Shown: positions 61,600-64,000 of the stretch, in pieces
Layout: every line of letters starts with the position of its first letter
Numbering within the stretch: position 1 is the stretch's first letter
Assembly: GCA_020832545.1 (NCBI GenBank)
Contig: JAFIEK010000002.1
Span: 150,809 to 214,808, forward strand
Direction: 5' to 3'
DNA: 64,000 bases
Origin: Pararhodobacter sp.
GTDB lineage: Bacteria > Pseudomonadota > Alphaproteobacteria > Rhodobacterales > Rhodobacteraceae
Made by a program: the position numbers and the translations under genes
Notes under the pieces: generated by a model
Databases searched by the model: none
What the model was told of the DNA's origin: nothing
The model's input: the letters and a program-made list of their open reading frames with translations, nothing else

Positions 61600-62916
61600 A
61601 TGCTAAAAAGCGAAGACATCGTTTACGCCTGCACCTGTGACTTCGCGGGTAAGACCCGGGGCAAGGGGTTTCCCGCGTCGGACATGGAGAAGCGGCTGAA
61701 ACGTGGTATCGGCTGGGCACCCACGAACACGCAGATCACCTGTTTCGACGCCATCGCCCCAAGTCCCTTTGGCGCACTTGGCGACCGGGTGCTGATCCCT
61801 GATGCCGCCACCCGCGTCACCCTGCGCGCGCCGGAAATGGGCCTGTCCGAAGATTTCGTGCTGGGCGATCTGCATACAACCGATGGCCAGCCTTGGGCGC
61901 TGTGCCCTCGTTCAATCCTGAAAGCTGCTCTGGAGCGGCTCAAGCGGGTCGCGGGCCTGACGGTGGTCGCAAGTTTCGAGCATGAGTTCCAGTTTCGCGA
62001 TGCCGGAATGGCGCGGGGCACCGCCTATTCGCTTCAGGGCTTCCGCCCCAACCGGGTTTTTGCCGAGCGGCTGATGGGCGCCATGCGCGAAGCCGGGCTG
62101 GAACCGGACACGATCATGAAGGAATATGGCGTGGACCAGTTCGAGGTGACGATGGACCCGGCGCAGGGCGTCACGGCGGCGGATCATTCAGTGATCCTGC
62201 GCCAGTTGGTCTATGCGGTCGCCGAAAGCTGCGGCCACGCCGCCACCTTCACGCCGCTGCAAGACCCCGCAGGCATCGGCAACGGTCTGCATATCCATTT
62301 CAGCTTTCTCGACGAAAACGGCACCCCGGCCACCCATGACCCAAAGGGCAAGCATGGCATGAGCGCGCAAGCCTCTGCCTTCGCCGCCGGCGTTCTGCGC
62401 CATGTCGATGAGATTATGGCCATCCTGGCGCCGAGCCTGGTGTCCTACGGACGGCTGACCCCGCATCGCTGGAGTGCGGCGTTCAACAATCTCGGCGTGC
62501 AGGACCGCGAGGCGACGCTGCGGATCTGCCCGGTCTCGGCGATGTCCGACATCGACACCGCGCGCCAGTTCAACCTTGAGTTCCGCGCCGCAGATGCCTG
62601 CGCCAGCCCCTATCTGCAACTGGCAGCACTGGTCCATGCCGGATGTCAGGGGATCGAGGAGGGGCTGACCGCGCCGGACGCCACCGAGGAAGACCTTGCC
62701 AGCCTCGCGCCTGATTTGCTGGCCGCACGTGGGTTGCACAGATTGCCCACCAGCCTGCCGGATGCGCTGGAGAAATTCGAGGCTAGCACGCATATCCGCG
62801 ACTGGTTCGGCGCGGATTTTGTCGAGGTGTATCGCCTGCACAAACAAGGCGAGATCGATTTCCTGGCCAACAATTCAGTTGAGGAAACCCATCGCGCCTA
62901 CGCGCTGGCCTACTAG
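61600..62916 (+). CDS. Glutamine-synthetase-family ligase (GlnA/PuuA-like)
   Basis: This 438-residue protein resembles non-housekeeping glutamine synthetases. The family pieces are SFEHEFQFRD (metal-binding Glu region), GVDQFEVTMDPAQGVTAAD, GNGLHIHFSF (His/Glu metal loop) and LEFRAADACASPYLQLAAL. Such enzymes use ATP to join glutamate to ammonia or to an amine, giving gamma-glutamylamides. AAAAGGACC precedes the start. With an N-formylglutamate amidohydrolase, an isochorismatase-type amidase and an aminotransferase nearby, a gamma-glutamyl pathway for amine use is plausible but unproven. Confidence 0.87.
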   Translation: MLKSEDIVYACTCDFAGKTRGKGFPASDMEKRLKRGIGWAPTNTQITCFDAIAPSPFGALGDRVLIPDAATRVTLRAPEMGLSEDFVLGDLHTTDGQPWALCPRSILKAALERLKRVAGLTVVASFEHEFQFRDAGMARGTAYSLQGFRPNRVFAERLMGAMREAGLEPDTIMKEYGVDQFEVTMDPAQGVTAADHSVILRQLVYAVAESCGHAATFTPLQDPAGIGNGLHIHFSFLDENGTPATHDPKGKHGMSAQASAFAAGVLRHVDEIMAILAPSLVSYGRLTPHRWSAAFNNLGVQDREATLRICPVSAMSDIDTARQFNLEFRAADACASPYLQLAALVHAGCQGIEEGLTAPDATEEDLASLAPDLLAARGLHRLPTSLPDALEKFEASTHIRDWFGADFVEVYRLHKQGEIDFLANNSVEETHRAYALAY

Positions 62917-62932
62917 GCACCTAATGTTGCCA

Positions 62933-62959
62933 GCCGCCTGGCCATCGCGGCCAGGCGGC
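62933..62959 (+). terminator. Strong GC hairpin after the glutamine-synthetase-like gene
   Basis: GCCGCCTGGCC and GGCCAGGCGGC form a perfect 11-base stem with loop ATCGC, 16 bases after the stop at 62916. No T-run follows, but the stability and position fit a transcript end. Confidence 0.65.
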
Positions 62960-63427
62960 ATGCCAATGTGTACGCGAAACACGACCAGTGGATCGTTACC
63001 AGACGGATTACCCTTTTCCTGCGGCTCTCCACCCACGATGAAGGCGCCCATCATCCGCCCCACCAACATCTCAAGTGTCTGTCAGTCGATATCGACTGCG
63101 CAGGCCGCCTCAGATTCGATCAGACAGCCGATCCCGAGGTTGAGTGCTGGCTCAGGATCACTCTCGTGAGCCGCTTATACCCCTGCAGACGAAGGGGGCA
63201 TTGCCCGAACAGCCGATTCACGTCAGCTTGGCCACCTGGAAGACGATCATCAGTCTCACCCGCCATACCGCAGCCTGCGGCTGACGAATGAGCCCGCCAA
63301 GGTCACGATCGCTGGGGCAACCAATGAAAGGTAGCACCTGCCCGGGAAAGGATAACCTTGCATAGCAGGAACCCCATCGAGTTCACACTAACTGACCGCT
63401 CGTACCTATCGATCACCCTGAAGCGCT
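62960..63427. other. Non-coding stretch before IS remnants
   Basis: I find no gene or recognisable domain here. It separates the amine locus from the transposase fragments. Confidence 0.45.
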
Positions 63428-63622
63428 TTATCCCCCGGAGCTGACCCATAAAGCGCCTGTGCAGGCCTCGATCCCGATTGTCAGCGGTGGCAGTTTTGCC
63501 AACTCGGCCAGAAGTTGGTCCCGCCGAAACCGCCGGCTCAAGATTAACTTCCCTTCCCCATCGGCTCCATGAAGCTGGAACACGTTCTTGGCCAGATCTA
63601 TCCCAGTAAATGCAATTGCCAT
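63428..63622 (-). pseudogene. IS110-family transposase, N-terminal fragment
   Basis: The frame starting at ATG 63622 (after GGAGGAGAG) reads MAIAFTGIDLAKNVFQLHGADGEGKLI and IGIEACTGALW, the first ~60 residues of an IS110 DEDD transposase, then ends in unrelated sequence at 63428. The rest of the ~340-residue protein is missing. Confidence 0.82.
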
Positions 63623-63660
63623 GCTCTCCTCCTGTCTTGCTGGCTGCATCTCACATCAGC

Positions 63661-63981
63661 GTGCGTGCTGGAGGGCTGACCGTCCGCAGGCGGCGTGCGC
63701 GGCGCAAGGCTCTCGGCACACGTGCCCCGATCCTGGTCGAGGCGCGGGCGAATGCCAGATGGTCGCTGGATTTCGTTCATGACCAGTTCGCTTGCGGGCG
63801 GCGGTTCCGGGTGCTGAACATCGTTGATGACGTCACGCGCGAATGCCTGGCTGCAATCCCGAACACGTCGATCTCTGGCCGGCGTGTTGCGCGGGAGTTG
63901 ACGGCACTGATCAAACGGTGCGGTCGGCCCGGCATGATTGTCAGCGACAACGTCCTAGCTCGGGAACGAAACGCGGTTTAG
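63661..63981 (+). pseudogene. IS3-family transposase OrfB, central fragment
   Basis: The frame contains GLTVRRRRARRKALGTRAPILVEARANARWSLDFVHDQFACG (quoted in parts), with the integrase-core aspartates in WSLDFVHDQ and VDDVTREC, then ELTALIKRCGRPGMIVSDN. After SDN the sequence changes to LARERNAV and a stop at 63981, so the catalytic glutamate region is lost. The N-terminal part is also missing, where it meets the IS110 scrap. Confidence 0.82.
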
Positions 63982-64000
63982 GGCGTCGGATCACGGGGCA

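Noticed and set aside
1..64000. tRNA, rRNA, CRISPR arrays, riboswitches or replication origins
   Set aside because: No cloverleaf-like stretches, spaced repeats, aptamer-like conserved leaders or iteron clusters were seen in the gaps by eye.

Overview
The window is GC-rich, densely coding DNA, probably from an alphaproteobacterium of the Rhodobacteraceae/Roseobacter type. This rests on gene content: many solute-binding-protein transporters (TTT, TRAP, two Liv-type ABC systems, one family-5 binding protein), CaiB-type CoA transferase, BKACE, Mo-hydroxylase, a GTA/prophage-like small gene and IS66/IS3/IS110 scraps. I see no rRNA, tRNA, CRISPR array or replication origin. It reads as a catabolic accessory region (genomic island or secondary replicon).

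Layout. (1) 1-4867: edge-truncated winged-helix/TPR regulator, periplasmic cupin, CysK-like enzyme and group II PLP decarboxylase. (2) 5042-5640: broken IS3 and IS66 transposases. (3) 5919-9617: LysR regulator divergent from a phytanoyl-CoA-type dioxygenase and an orphan family-5 binding protein. (4) 9941-15293: LysR divergent from a TctB-TctA-TctC transporter and a class III CoA transferase. (5) 15973-24851: FeaR-like AraC regulator divergent from aldehyde dehydrogenase, GMC oxidoreductase and a complete Liv-type ABC transporter, probably alcohol uptake and two-step oxidation. (6) 24998-40669: the most distinctive block. One leftward operon (40669 to 29446) holds a C-C hydrolase, LigA- and LigB-type ring-cleavage subunits, an FAD monooxygenase, an enol-lactonase-like hydrolase, a TRAP transporter and a four-gene CO-dehydrogenase-like Mo hydroxylase (large, CoxG-like, Fe-S, FAD). 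Beside it are an AraC regulator, a BKACE enzyme, a second TRAP binding protein, an NTF2-like protein and a LysR regulator. Together they look like import, hydroxylation, ring opening and acyl breakdown of an aromatic or N-heteroaromatic compound.

(7) 40957-52677: a worn, mosaic stretch. It has a transposase scrap, ABA4-like membrane protein and MarR (with a strong palindrome), a tyrosine recombinase with an in-frame TGA, a pRiA4b ORF-3 scrap, a decayed SnoaL-like gene, intradiol dioxygenase, DoxX, AraC, a broken NmrA gene beside an intact one, LysR, a RibD/DHFR-TetR pair, a prophage-type gene with an internal deletion and a DsbA-family isomerase. (8) 52726-62916: second Liv-type ABC transporter joined to a class III aminotransferase, isochorismatase-type amidase and N-formylglutamate amidohydrolase, divergent from an RpiR regulator and a glutamine-synthetase-like ligase; I read this as a candidate gamma-glutamyl-dependent amine or amide utilisation locus. 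(9) 63428-64000: truncated IS110 and IS3 transposases.

Several intergenic palindromes are likely operators, and GC-rich hairpins recur beside the binding-protein genes. Function assignments come from remembered family motifs, not searches; substrates are inferred.
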